A DNA stretch of 64,000 bases from Kitasatospora sp. GP82 (GTDB taxonomy: Bacteria > Actinomycetota > Actinomycetes > Streptomycetales > Streptomycetaceae), in the NCBI RefSeq assembly GCF_029892105.1, contig NZ_JARZAJ010000001.1, forward strand, positions 1 to 64,000, in the 5' to 3' direction. The translations under genes were made by a program, and so were the position numbers. The notes beneath the pieces are model-generated. The model was not told the DNA's origin. It made no database searches and worked only from the letters and a program-made list of their open reading frames with translations. Below, piece by piece: positions 21,599-32,599 of the stretch. The stretch's first letter is position 1, and each line of letters opens with the position of its first letter.

Positions 21599-22852
21599 AT
21601 GCCGGAAACGCCCGAATCCACGCCTCGGCCGGAACTCTTCACCTGGGAGTTCGCCGCCAATCCCTACCCCGCGTACGCCTGGCTGCGCGAGCACGCCCCG
21701 GTGCACCGCACCACGCTGCCAAGCGGGGTGGACGCCTGGCTGGTCACCCGGTACGCGGACGCCCGGCAGGCGCTGGCCGACAGCCGGCTGTCCAAGAACC
21801 CGGCCCACCACAGTGAGCAGGCGCACCGCAGCGGCCGGGTCGGCATCCCGGGGGAGCGGCAGGCGGATCTGATGACCCACCTGCTGAACATCGACCCGCC
21901 GGACCACACCCGGCTGCGGAGGCTGGTGTCGAAGGCGTTCACGCCGCGTCGGGTGGCCGAGTTCGAGCCCCGGGTGCAGCAGCTGACCGACCGGCTGATC
22001 GACGGCTTCGCCGAGCGCGGCTCGGCCGACCTGATCCACGAGTTCGCCTTTCCTCTCCCTATCTATGCGATCTGCGACCTGCTGGGCGTCCCGCCCGAGG
22101 ACCAGGACGACTTCCGCGACTGGGCCGGGATGATGATCCGCCACCATGGCGGGCAGCGCGGCGGTGTGGGTCGGGCGGTGAAGCGGATGCGTGCGTATCT
22201 GGCCGAGTTGATCCACCGCAAGCGGGCCGACCTCGGCGACGACCTGATCTCCGGTCTGATCAGGGCCAGCGACCACGGCGAGCACCTCACCGAGAACGAG
22301 GCGGCGGCCATGGCCTTCATCCTCCTGTTCGCGGGCTTCGAAACCACCGTCAACCTGGTGGGGAACGGGCTGTTCGCGCTGCTCCAGCACCCCGAGCAGC
22401 GGGCACGGTTGCAGGACTCCGTGGCGCGCGGCGAGCGTGAGCTGCTGGCCACCGCCGTCGAGGAACTGCTGCGTTACGACGGCCCCGTGGAGCTGGCCAC
22501 CTGGCGGTTCGCGACCAGTCCGCTGCGCATCGGCGGCGTGGAGATCCCGGTCGGCGACCCGGTGTTGGTGGTGCTGGCGGCCGCGGACCGCGACCCGGCC
22601 AGGTTCGCCGAGGAGAACACCCTCGATCTGGCCCGTAAGGACAACCCGCACCTCGGTTTCGGCCACGGCATCCACTACTGCATCGGAGCCCCGCTGGCCC
22701 GGCTCGAAGGACAGCTCGCGCTGGCGACCCTGCTGACCCGCCTGCCGGACCTTCAGCTTGCCGCCGACCCCGCTGAACTGCGCTGGAGAGGTGGTCTGAT
22801 CATGCGCGGCCTGCGTGAACTACCGGTCGCCTTTACCCCGCAACTCCGGTGA
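21599..22852 (+). CDS. Cytochrome P450 monooxygenase
   Basis: 417 residues, a soluble bacterial class I P450 of CYP107-like appearance. Landmarks: I-helix LLFAGFETTVNLVGNG (oxygen-activating AGxxTT), K-helix EELLRYDGPVELATWRF (ExxR), and the heme loop GFGHGIHYCIGAPLARLE with the axial cysteine near residue 360. Inserts one oxygen atom into an unknown small molecule using electrons from a ferredoxin, but no ferredoxin or reductase gene is adjacent. No biosynthetic genes surround it, so the substrate cannot be inferred. The ATG codes MPETPESTPRPELF, the usual P450 N-terminus. Confidence 0.95.
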   Translation: MPETPESTPRPELFTWEFAANPYPAYAWLREHAPVHRTTLPSGVDAWLVTRYADARQALADSRLSKNPAHHSEQAHRSGRVGIPGERQADLMTHLLNIDPPDHTRLRRLVSKAFTPRRVAEFEPRVQQLTDRLIDGFAERGSADLIHEFAFPLPIYAICDLLGVPPEDQDDFRDWAGMMIRHHGGQRGGVGRAVKRMRAYLAELIHRKRADLGDDLISGLIRASDHGEHLTENEAAAMAFILLFAGFETTVNLVGNGLFALLQHPEQRARLQDSVARGERELLATAVEELLRYDGPVELATWRFATSPLRIGGVEIPVGDPVLVVLAAADRDPARFAEENTLDLARKDNPHLGFGHGIHYCIGAPLARLEGQLALATLLTRLPDLQLAADPAELRWRGGLIMRGLRELPVAFTPQLR

Positions 22853-23141
22853 TCTCACCTGCAATCTGATGGTCATTCCGATGATTTCGGTGAGATGTGC
22901 CACATGCTCCGCGAGGGCTTCCGGAGGCCCGGCAAACCGGGCGTGTCGGACTGGCGGCGTGTCGGATAGGTCCGTTTTGCGAACCTCTGAATACGTATCA
23001 AACCGGACAAAGCTGCACCGTTTGTAGGCGTACATAAACTGTCCGTAATTCCCGTGTGATGTACGGGATATGAGCTTGTGATTGGTGTGTGGATATGCGT
23101 AGTCTCCGTTGAGTTCGCAGCTGCGAACCCCGGTGCGCGGA

Positions 23142-23329
23142 ACGCCAAACCTTGCCCGCCGCGCTACGGGACACCGACCAGAACCCTTGGGCAAGAGCGG
23201 GGGAACCAGGTTTAGTCGCCGTCCCCACGGCTTGGGGTGAAGCCGCGTCAGCGGACAGGAACATCCCTGTCCCGCCGCCGCGGCCGGGCCACCTCCCGGT
23301 CCGAACCCGACAGCTCACCTCGCAGGCGT
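23142..23329 (+). ncRNA. ydaO/yuaA-type c-di-AMP riboswitch upstream of rpfA
   Basis: The leader contains the ydaO consensus blocks in the right order: GCGGGGGAACCAGG, then a hairpin, TTGGGGTGAAGCCG, a variable hairpin ending CCTGTCCCGCC, then CCGAACCCGACAGCTCACC and CGCAGGCGTG. ACGCC at 23142-23146 and GGCGT at 23325-23329 can close the P1 stem. The Shine-Dalgarno of rpfA (GGAGAGG) begins three bases after the aptamer. Known homologues bind cyclic di-AMP and lower expression of the cell-wall lytic gene that follows. Boundaries are approximate. Confidence 0.88.
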
Positions 23330-23346
23330 GCGGAGAGGAAACCTCC

Positions 23347-25757
<2,411 letters not shown>

Positions 25758-25801
25758 CCCGGTAGGTACGAGGGCCGGCACGCACGCACGGCGTGCGCAA
25801 T

Positions 25802-25845
25802 CGGTGCCCCGCCGCCCACCCCGTAGGGTGGGCGGCGGGGCACCG
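25802..25845 (+). terminator. Terminator of eno
   Basis: Perfect 20-bp stem (CGGTGCCCCGCCGCCCACCC with its complement) and a CGTA tetraloop, one of the strongest hairpins in the window. Confidence 0.9.
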
Positions 25846-25871
25846 GCGTGCGGTGCTGACGGGAGGGGCAC

Positions 25872-26363
25872 ATGGCGAGGTGGAAGATCCCCGGGTTCGC
25901 GGGGCGGCCACGGTTCACCAGCAGGGCCACCGTGCTCGTCCTGGTCCTCTGCTCGCTGGTGGCGATCCTCGCGTACCCGACCCGGCAGTTCATCGCACAG
26001 CGCTCGGAGATCAACGGACAGCGCGCCAAGGCCCAGCGGGCCGCCCAGCAGGTCGAGAAGCTCCGCAAGGAGCGGGCCCGCTGGCAGGACCCTGTGTTCG
26101 TCAAGGCACAGGCCCGCGAGCGGCTGCACTATGCCCTGCCCGGTGAGACGCCGTTCGTGTCGATCGACCCGAGCCCGCCCGCCGCGCAGCCCTCGGCGGG
26201 CGCCGTCGCGGCAGGGCAGGCAGCCAGGGCCGGTGTGCCCTGGTACACCAGTGTCTGGAGCTCGGTCGCGCTGGCCGACTCGCCTCCCGACGCCGCTGCC
26301 ACCGTCGTGACCGCCGGCACCGCCGCAACCGCTGCCCCCACCACCGCCCCCGCCCCTCGCTAG
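25872..26363 (+). CDS. Septum formation initiator (FtsB/DivIC-like) membrane protein
   Basis: 163 residues. A short cytoplasmic start is followed by one membrane helix (ATVLVLVLCSLVAILAYP, about 19-36), an outward coiled coil (EINGQRAKAQRAAQQVEKLRKERARWQDP), the family motif FVKAQARERLHYALPGET, and a low-complexity Ala/Pro/Thr tail. FtsB/DivIC proteins join FtsL and FtsQ/DivIB in the divisome. The gene heads a tight three-gene run with DUF501 and ppx genes (14-nt gap, then overlap), the conserved actinobacterial order after eno. Confidence 0.9.
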   Translation: MARWKIPGFAGRPRFTSRATVLVLVLCSLVAILAYPTRQFIAQRSEINGQRAKAQRAAQQVEKLRKERARWQDPVFVKAQARERLHYALPGETPFVSIDPSPPAAQPSAGAVAAGQAARAGVPWYTSVWSSVALADSPPDAAATVVTAGTAATAAPTTAPAPR

Positions 26364-26376
26364 AGACAGCACCCCC

Positions 26377-27030
26377 ATGACCACTGAGAACCCGTCCGCA
26401 TCCCAGACTCCTTCTGTCACCGACACCGACGTCGCAGCCATCGCGGCCCAGCTCGGCCGCGTGCCGCGCGGCCTGCGCGGCGTGGCGCACCGCTGCCCGT
26501 GCGGCAACCCGGACGTCGTGGAGACGGCACCCCGGCTGCCGGACGGTACGCCGTTCCCGACGCTGTACTACCTGACCTGCCCCAAGGCCGCCTCGCTGAT
26601 CGGCACCCTGGAGGCCGACGGTGTGATGAAGGACCAGACCGCCCGCCTGGCCCAGGACCCGGAGCTGGCCGCCGCCTACCAGAAGGCGCACGAGGACTAC
26701 ATCGCCCGCCGTGACGCCATCGAGGTGCTGGAGGGCTTCCCGAGTGCCGGCGGTATGCCGGACCGGGTGAAGTGCCTGCATGTGCTGGTCGGCCACTCGC
26801 TGGCGGCCGGTCCCGGCGTCAACCCGCTCGGCGACGAGGCGCTCGGCATGCTGGAGGACTGGTGGGCCAAGGGCCCGTGCGTCAGCCCGGCCGAACTCGC
26901 CGAGAGCGAGGCCAAGGTGGCCGAGCAGCGCGCCGCGGCCGAGGACCACGCCGCGGTGATCGCCGCCAAGGAGCAGAAGACCGCCGAGCGCGCCGCGAAG
27001 AAGCGCCAGACCGAAGAGGAGAGCGAATGA
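26377..27030 (+). CDS. DUF501 family protein
   Basis: 217 residues. The conserved core VPRGLRGVAHRCPCGNPDVVETAPRLPDGTPFPTLYYLTCPK includes a CPCG cysteine pair. GFPSAGGMPDRVKCLHVLVGHSLAAGPGVNPLGDEAL follows, with further Cys and His. This is the DUF501 signature, found next to enolase/FtsB-like/exopolyphosphatase genes across actinobacteria. Conserved Cys/His residues suggest metal binding but the activity is unknown. A charged C-terminal helix (AKEQKTAERAAKKRQTEEESE) ends the protein. Its stop overlaps the next start (ATGA). Confidence 0.9.
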   Translation: MTTENPSASQTPSVTDTDVAAIAAQLGRVPRGLRGVAHRCPCGNPDVVETAPRLPDGTPFPTLYYLTCPKAASLIGTLEADGVMKDQTARLAQDPELAAAYQKAHEDYIARRDAIEVLEGFPSAGGMPDRVKCLHVLVGHSLAAGPGVNPLGDEALGMLEDWWAKGPCVSPAELAESEAKVAEQRAAAEDHAAVIAAKEQKTAERAAKKRQTEEESE

Positions 27031-27965
27031 CCGCCACCCGGGTCGCCGCGATCGACTGCGGCACCAACTCGATCCGGTTGTTGATCGCCGATCTCGACCC
27101 CGAGACCGGTGCGATCGCCGACCGCGACCGCCGGATGATCATCAACCGGCTGGGCCAGGGCGTGGACCGGACCGGCCGCCTCGCCCCCGAGGCGCTGGAG
27201 CGCACCTTCGCGGCCTGCCGCGAGTACGCCGCCGTGATCGCCGAGCACGGGGTCGGCCCGGACCGGATCAGGCTGGTCGCCACCAGCGCCTCCCGGGATG
27301 CGGAGAACGCCGAGGAGTTCACCAAGGGCGTCCGGGAGATCCTGGGTATCGAGCCCGAGGTGGTCAGTGGCGAGGAGGAGGCGCACCTCTCCTTCATCGG
27401 CGCCACCAAGGAGCTGACCGGCGGTGCCTTCAAGGCCCCGTACCTGGTCTTCGACCTGGGCGGCGGCTCCACGGAGTTCGTGCTCGGCACCGAGGACGCC
27501 GAGGCGGCCCGCTCGGTGGACATCGGCTGCGTCCGGATGACCGAGCGGCACTTCGCCGGGAGCGACATGCCGACGCTCGGGCAGATCTCCGCTGCCCAGG
27601 CGGACATCCGGGCCGCGCTCGACCAGGTCGCCGAGGTCGTCCCGCTGGACCGGGCGGCCACCCTGGTCGGCCTGGCGGGCACGGTCACCACGGTGGCCGG
27701 GATCGCGCTGGACCTGCCCGAGTACGACTCCGTCGCCATCCACCACTCCCGGCTGTCGGTGACGGCCGTCCGCGAGGTGACCGGGCGGCTCCTGAGCTCC
27801 ACCCACGAGCAGCGCGCCGCCATCCCGGTCGTGCACCCGGGCCGGGTGGACGTGATCGCGGCCGGTGCCCTGGTGCTGCTGGAGATCATGGAGCGGACCG
27901 GGGCCGCCGAGGTGGTCGTCAGCGAGCACGACATCCTGGACGGCATCGCCTGGAGCATCGCCTGA
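27027..27965 (+). CDS. ppx: Ppx/GppA-family phosphatase (exopolyphosphatase)
   Basis: 312 residues, the short single-module actinobacterial form. ASKHA-fold phosphate loops are present: AAIDCGTNSIRLLIAD at the N-terminus, VFDLGGGSTEFVLG near residue 150, and LVGLAGTVTTVAGIAL near residue 213. SGEEEAHLSFIGA and the catalytic Glu region RLVATSASRDAENAEEF also match. These enzymes remove terminal phosphate from polyphosphate and/or hydrolyse pppGpp. Translation is coupled to DUF501 through the ATGA overlap. Confidence 0.93.
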   Translation: MTATRVAAIDCGTNSIRLLIADLDPETGAIADRDRRMIINRLGQGVDRTGRLAPEALERTFAACREYAAVIAEHGVGPDRIRLVATSASRDAENAEEFTKGVREILGIEPEVVSGEEEAHLSFIGATKELTGGAFKAPYLVFDLGGGSTEFVLGTEDAEAARSVDIGCVRMTERHFAGSDMPTLGQISAAQADIRAALDQVAEVVPLDRAATLVGLAGTVTTVAGIALDLPEYDSVAIHHSRLSVTAVREVTGRLLSSTHEQRAAIPVVHPGRVDVIAAGALVLLEIMERTGAAEVVVSEHDILDGIAWSIA

Positions 27966-28036
27966 CGCACCCGGGGCCCGGCTCCTGCCCGGCCCGAGGG
28001 ATGTCGGGCCCGCTCACTGCATCGACCCCTTACCGA

Positions 28037-28074
28037 ACCGGCCCCGGGACGCCCTTGGCGGGCCCGGGGCCGGT
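28037..28074 (+). terminator. Terminator of the divIC-DUF501-ppx operon
   Basis: Perfect 12-bp stem ACCGGCCCCGGG / CCCGGGGCCGGT with a 14-nt loop, 71 nt after the stop codon. Confidence 0.8.
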
Positions 28075-28100
28075 CTCCGGCGGGTGCGCCGCGAAAAACT

Positions 28101-28118
28101 TCGTGAATTTCTTCACAT
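28101..28118. promoter_or_regulatory. Rex-operator-like palindrome upstream of ndh
   Basis: CGTGAATTTCTTCACA contains GTGAA-N4-TTCAC and differs at one outer base from TGTGAA-N4-TTCACA, the Streptomyces Rex operator pattern as I know it. It sits in a locally AT-rich patch inside the 479-nt gap ahead of ndh, about 330 nt from its start codon. No gene is seen in this gap. Confidence 0.6.
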
Positions 28119-28444
28119 GGCGATCCAGTCTTTCGCCGCACTCCACTGCCCGCTACGTCCGTTATGCGGGACCGAAGGTCGACTCGCCGACCGGCTCGCT
28201 GGATCGCAGGCAGGGCTCCCGGTCGGCCGGTGAAATCGAAATAACGCGCGGGAACCCGGACGCGCCAAGGATCGTTGCTGCTCAGCAGTGCCGTCCGCAC
28301 GCCCGCGCTCACGGTGCGCATCCGGTGGCGGTGAGGCGCTACGCACCCCGGGCGAACAGGGCCGCGTAGTGTAGCAGACGGTGTCCAGGGGGCTGTGACG
28401 GGCCTCACGAAAGGTGCTCCGGGCGGTGCTGGATACTTTCCGAT

Positions 28445-29815
28445 ATGAGCACCACGGAGCGTCCTCGCATCCTCATTGTCGGCGGTGGTTACGTCGGCCT
28501 GTATGCCGCGATGCGCATCCTCAAGAAGATGCGCTACGGAGAGGCGACCGTCACGGTCGTCGACCCGCGGTCGTACATGACGTACCTGCCCTTCCTCCCG
28601 GAGGCGGCCGGCGGCAACGTCGCGCCTCGCAACCTTGTCGCGCCGCTGCGCAGCGCCCTGAAGAAGGCGGAGGTGCTCACCGGTTCCGTGACCGGTGTGG
28701 ACCACGCCCGTAAGGTCGCCACCATCCAGCCCTCGGCCGGCGACTCCTACGAGCTGCCCTTCGACTACCTGGTCGTCGCCACCGGCTCGGTCTCCCGCAC
28801 CTTCCCGATCCCCGGCCTCGCCGAGCACGGCATCGGCATGAAGACGGTCGAGGAGGCGATCAGCCTCCGCAACCACGTCATGTCGCAGCTGGACAAGGCC
28901 GAGTCCACCACGGACGAGGCGGTCCGCCGCAAGGCCCTCACCTTCGTGGTCATCGGCGGCGGCTTCGCCGGCGTCGAGACCATCGCCGAGGTCGAGGACA
29001 TGGCGCGCGACGCGGCGAAGATCTACAAGACCGTCAGCCGCGAGGACATGCGTTTCATCCTCGTCGAGGCGGCCAACCGGATCCTCCCGGAGATGGGCCC
29101 GGACCTCGGTCTGTGGACCAAGGAGAAGCTCGAAGAGCGCAACATCGAGATCTACATCGAGACCTCGATGGACTCCTGCGTCGACCAGCACGTGGTGCTG
29201 AAGAACGGCGTCGAGGCCGATGCCTCCACCATCGTGTGGACGGCGGGCGTCAAGCCCAACCCGGTCCTGAACAACTTCGGTCTGCCGCTCGGCCCGCGTG
29301 GCCACGTGGACACCGCGCCGACCCTGCAGGTCCAGGGCTTCGACTACGTCTGGGCCGCCGGCGACAACGCCCAGGTGCCTGACCTCGCCGTCGGCGAGGG
29401 CGCCTGGTGCCCGCCGAACGCGCAGCACGCGGTCCGTCAGGCGATCGTCCTCGGCGACAACGTGATCTCCGGTATGCGGGGCTTCCCGCAGGCCGAGTAC
29501 AAGCACAAGAACCTCGGTGCGGTCGCCGGTCTCGGCCTGCACAAGGGTGTGGCGATCCTCTTCGGCAAGTACAAGCTGAAGGGCCGTCCGGCCTGGTGGT
29601 TCCACCGCCTGTACCACGGCAGCCGGGTGCCGACCATGAACCGCAAGATCCGGGTCTTCACCGACTGGACGCTGGCGATGTTCCTGAAGCGCGAGACCGT
29701 GGGTCTGGCCGAGATGGAGAAGCCGTTCGGGGCTTTCCAGGAGGCCGCGGCCCCCGCTCCCAGGCCCGTCGAGGCCGCCAAGCCCGCCGAGAAGGAACTC
29801 GCCAGCAGCAAGTAA
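28445..29815 (+). CDS. ndh: Type II NADH dehydrogenase (NDH-2)
   Basis: 456 residues. A single-subunit flavoprotein that passes electrons from NADH to the quinone pool without pumping protons. The FAD-binding GxGxxG (ILIVGGGYVGLYAAM, near 10-24) and the NAD-binding one (FVVIGGGFAGVETIAEV, near 168) are both present. VWAAGDNAQVPD contains the FAD-contacting aspartate, and WCPPNAQHAVRQA the quinone-site region. A hydrophobic C-terminal helix (RIRVFTDWTLAMFLKRETVGL) anchors it to the membrane, and an Ala/Pro/Lys tail follows. It is monocistronic and possibly NADH-regulated through the Rex-like site. Confidence 0.96.
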   Translation: MSTTERPRILIVGGGYVGLYAAMRILKKMRYGEATVTVVDPRSYMTYLPFLPEAAGGNVAPRNLVAPLRSALKKAEVLTGSVTGVDHARKVATIQPSAGDSYELPFDYLVVATGSVSRTFPIPGLAEHGIGMKTVEEAISLRNHVMSQLDKAESTTDEAVRRKALTFVVIGGGFAGVETIAEVEDMARDAAKIYKTVSREDMRFILVEAANRILPEMGPDLGLWTKEKLEERNIEIYIETSMDSCVDQHVVLKNGVEADASTIVWTAGVKPNPVLNNFGLPLGPRGHVDTAPTLQVQGFDYVWAAGDNAQVPDLAVGEGAWCPPNAQHAVRQAIVLGDNVISGMRGFPQAEYKHKNLGAVAGLGLHKGVAILFGKYKLKGRPAWWFHRLYHGSRVPTMNRKIRVFTDWTLAMFLKRETVGLAEMEKPFGAFQEAAAPAPRPVEAAKPAEKELASSK

Positions 29816-29942
29816 GCGACCAGATCCGGGCGTTGGGAATCGTCCGGATACGAGTCGGAGGCTCTCCGCCCGGCAGTGTCGCCGGACCACGACCTCCGTG
29901 GTGCTCAGCCGGCCGTGCGACCGGGCGGAGTACAGAAGTAAC

Positions 29943-29983
29943 GAGCGGGGCCCCTACCGAACCCTCCGGTAGGGGCCCCGCTC
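29943..29983. terminator. Bidirectional terminator between ndh and the ABC permease
   Basis: Perfect 17-bp stem (GAGCGGGGCCCCTACCG and its complement) with a 7-nt loop, in the gap between convergent genes. Confidence 0.92.
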
Positions 29984-29997
29984 GGTGCTGTGCCCGA

Positions 29998-32553
29998 TCA
30001 GTCCGTCTTGATGCTCGCCAGGATGTCCAGCTTGGACGCCTTGCGGGCCGGCCAGAGCGCGGCCACCAGGCCGACCAGCCCGGCCAGGGCCAGGAAGAGC
30101 AGCATCTTGCCGTAGGGGACGACCGTGGTGAGCCCGGCGAGGCTGGAGACCAGGGTGCGGTTGACCGCCCAGGCGGTGAAGCAGCCGAGCAGGACGCCGA
30201 TCACCGCACCGAAGAGCGAGATCACCACCGACTCCAGCCGGACCATCCGCTTGATACCGCTACGGTCCAGACCGATCGCCCGCAGCATCCCGATCTCGCG
30301 CTTGCGCTCGAAGACCGACATGGCCAGCGTGTTGATCACACCGAGGACCGCCACCAGCACGGACATCGCCAGCAGGCCGTACATCATGTTCAGGACGAAG
30401 GTGATGACCCGGTTGAACTCGTCCCGCATGTCCTGCTTGGTCTTGACCTCGACCACCGGGTTGTTGCCGGTGGCGTCCTTGATGGACTGCTTGAGGGCAG
30501 CGGTGGGGCCGTCGGCGCCCTTGACCAGGACGTCGCTGAGGTACGGGTCGGTCTCGTGCTTGGCGACCTCGGCGTTGGCCATCACGACCTCGGAGAGCAT
30601 CGCGTTGCCCTCGTACACGCCGCCGACCGTGACGGTGCCCTCGCTGCCGGAGCGGTAGTCCACCTTGAGGGTGGAGCCGACCGACAGGTTCTCCTTCTTG
30701 GCCATGTCGCCGTCGACCAGGATCTGACCCTGCTTCAGCGCCGAGGCGGAACCGCTCAGCATCTTCGGCTGGACCAGCTGTTCGAAGCCGGCGGCGTCGA
30801 TGCCGTAGACGGAGTGGGACGTGCCGCCGAACTCCCAGTAGGCCTTGTTGACGGGGCTGGAAGCGGTGACGCCGGGGGCCTTGCCGATGGCGGTGGCCAG
30901 CTCGGGGGTCAGCCCGCCGGTGGCCATGGCGACGTCGTAGTCGGCCTTCATGGAGCTGGTGACGGCCCGGTCCACCACATCGGTGACCGAGGCGCCCAGC
31001 ACGGTCAGGCCGCTGACCAGGGTGAGGCCGATGGTGAGCGCGGCAGCGGTGGCGGCGGTGCGGCGCGGGTTGCGCACCGCGTTCTGCCGGGCCAGCTTGC
31101 CGGGCGTGCCGGCCAGCTTGGCCAGCACCGGGCCGACCAGGGCGATCACCGGACGGGACAGCAGCGGCAGCAGGACGAAGATCCCGATCATCGCGAGCGC
31201 GACCCCGGCGCCGACCGGCATACGGCCGGCGTCGCTCTTGGTGGCGGCGCCCATCAGGATCAGGCCGAGACCACCGGCGGTGATCAGTGCGCCGATGACA
31301 TTGCGGACCACCAGGCTCTTCTGCGTCGCGGGCTGGTCGCCGCTGCTCATCGCGGCCACCGGGGCGATCCGGGAGGCGCGGACGGCCGGGATCACGGCGG
31401 ACAGGACGGTGACCAGGACGCCGACCACCAGGGACACCACGATCGTGGTCGGCGCGACCACCAGGGAGCCGGTGGGCATGCCGTCGTTCATCGAGGCGAC
31501 CAGCGACTGCATCCCGGCGCCGATGCCGATACCGGCGAGCAGACCGGCGACCGAGGCGATGACGCCGATGGCCAGGGCCTCGACCAGCACAGAGCGGGTG
31601 ACCTGGCGGCGGCTGGCGCCGACCGCGCGGAGCAGGGCCAGCTCCTTGGTGCGCTGGGCGACCAGCATGGTGAAGGTGTTGGCGATGATGAAGATGCCGA
31701 CGAAGAGCGAGATGGCGGCGAAGACCAGCAGGACGGTCTTCATGCCGTTGGTGCCGGTGGCGATCGCCCTGGTCTGGTCGTCCTTCAGCTGCTGACCGGT
31801 CTCGGTGCGGAAGTTGTCGCCCTTCGGCAGCACCTTGCCGACCTCGCCGAGCAGGGCGGCCTCGGCGGTGCCGGGCTTGGCCTGCACCGAGATGGAGCTG
31901 TACTGGCCGGGCGTCAGCAGCAGCTTCTGCGCGCTGGCGGTGTCCATCAGGGCGAGCGTGCCGCCGGAGGTGATCTGCGGGTCGTCGGTGGTGACGATGC
32001 CGGCCAGCCTGACGTCCATGGCCGGGCCGTTGGTCGCGATCCGGACGGTGTCGCCGACGTGGTAACCGGCCTTCTGGGCCGTCGACTTGTCGAGCGCGAT
32101 CTCCTTGGCGCCCGAGGGGGCGCGGCCCTCGGCCAGCGGATAGCGGGCATCCTTGCCGGAGCTGCCGGGCACATAGTTGCTGCCCGTGGCGCTCCAGATC
32201 TGACCGATCAGGTTGCCCTTCTTGTCGGAGACGCCGATGAAGCCGGAGATCACACCACGGGCGTCCTGGGCCCCGGGCAGGGCGGCTATCTGGCGGACGG
32301 TGGCGTCGGTCAGCTTCGCGGACTGCTTCCCCTCGGTGCCCTTGGGGCCGATCCGCATGCCGGTCGAGTTGTCGGTGACCAGCACGGAGACGTCGGAGTA
32401 GCTCTTGGCGTAGCTGTTCTTCATGGCCTGGCCGAGCGTGTCGGAGAAGACCAGGGTGCCTGCCACGAAGGCGGTGCCGAGCAGGATGGCGAGTGCCGTC
32501 ATCAACAGGCGGCCCTTGTGGGCCAGCACGTTGCGCAGTGCGGTGCGATACAT
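29998..32553 (-). CDS. ABC transporter permease with two FtsX domains (MacB-like)
   Basis: 851 residues. A first membrane helix (LLMTALAILLGTAFVAGTLVF) is followed by a large extracytoplasmic MacB-PCD region, three helices of FtsX domain 1 (AISLFVGIFIIANTFTMLVAQRTKELALLRAVGASRRQV ...), a second helix and extracellular domain, and FtsX domain 2 near the C-terminus (GLLAMSVLVAVLGVINTLAMSVFERKREIGMLRAIG). Both domains carry the RxxEIGxLRAxG-type coupling motif. The ATG (MYRTALRNVLAHKGRL) is the standard family start. It forms an operon with the ATPase upstream (46-nt gap). Such exporters act on lipids, peptides or the cell envelope. The substrate is unknown. Confidence 0.92.
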   Translation of the reverse strand: MYRTALRNVLAHKGRLLMTALAILLGTAFVAGTLVFSDTLGQAMKNSYAKSYSDVSVLVTDNSTGMRIGPKGTEGKQSAKLTDATVRQIAALPGAQDARGVISGFIGVSDKKGNLIGQIWSATGSNYVPGSSGKDARYPLAEGRAPSGAKEIALDKSTAQKAGYHVGDTVRIATNGPAMDVRLAGIVTTDDPQITSGGTLALMDTASAQKLLLTPGQYSSISVQAKPGTAEAALLGEVGKVLPKGDNFRTETGQQLKDDQTRAIATGTNGMKTVLLVFAAISLFVGIFIIANTFTMLVAQRTKELALLRAVGASRRQVTRSVLVEALAIGVIASVAGLLAGIGIGAGMQSLVASMNDGMPTGSLVVAPTTIVVSLVVGVLVTVLSAVIPAVRASRIAPVAAMSSGDQPATQKSLVVRNVIGALITAGGLGLILMGAATKSDAGRMPVGAGVALAMIGIFVLLPLLSRPVIALVGPVLAKLAGTPGKLARQNAVRNPRRTAATAAALTIGLTLVSGLTVLGASVTDVVDRAVTSSMKADYDVAMATGGLTPELATAIGKAPGVTASSPVNKAYWEFGGTSHSVYGIDAAGFEQLVQPKMLSGSASALKQGQILVDGDMAKKENLSVGSTLKVDYRSGSEGTVTVGGVYEGNAMLSEVVMANAEVAKHETDPYLSDVLVKGADGPTAALKQSIKDATGNNPVVEVKTKQDMRDEFNRVITFVLNMMYGLLAMSVLVAVLGVINTLAMSVFERKREIGMLRAIGLDRSGIKRMVRLESVVISLFGAVIGVLLGCFTAWAVNRTLVSSLAGLTTVVPYGKMLLFLALAGLVGLVAALWPARKASKLDILASIKTD

Positions 32554-32599
32554 GGAGTGCGTCCAGGGAGGGTAGGGGCGGGCGGCTACTGGCGATGTG

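Noticed and set aside
26882..29890. 1002-codon minus-strand frame opposite ppx and ndh
   Set aside because: Crosses two well-supported genes, their terminator and promoter. Low-complexity Arg/Asp/Val/Gly composition.
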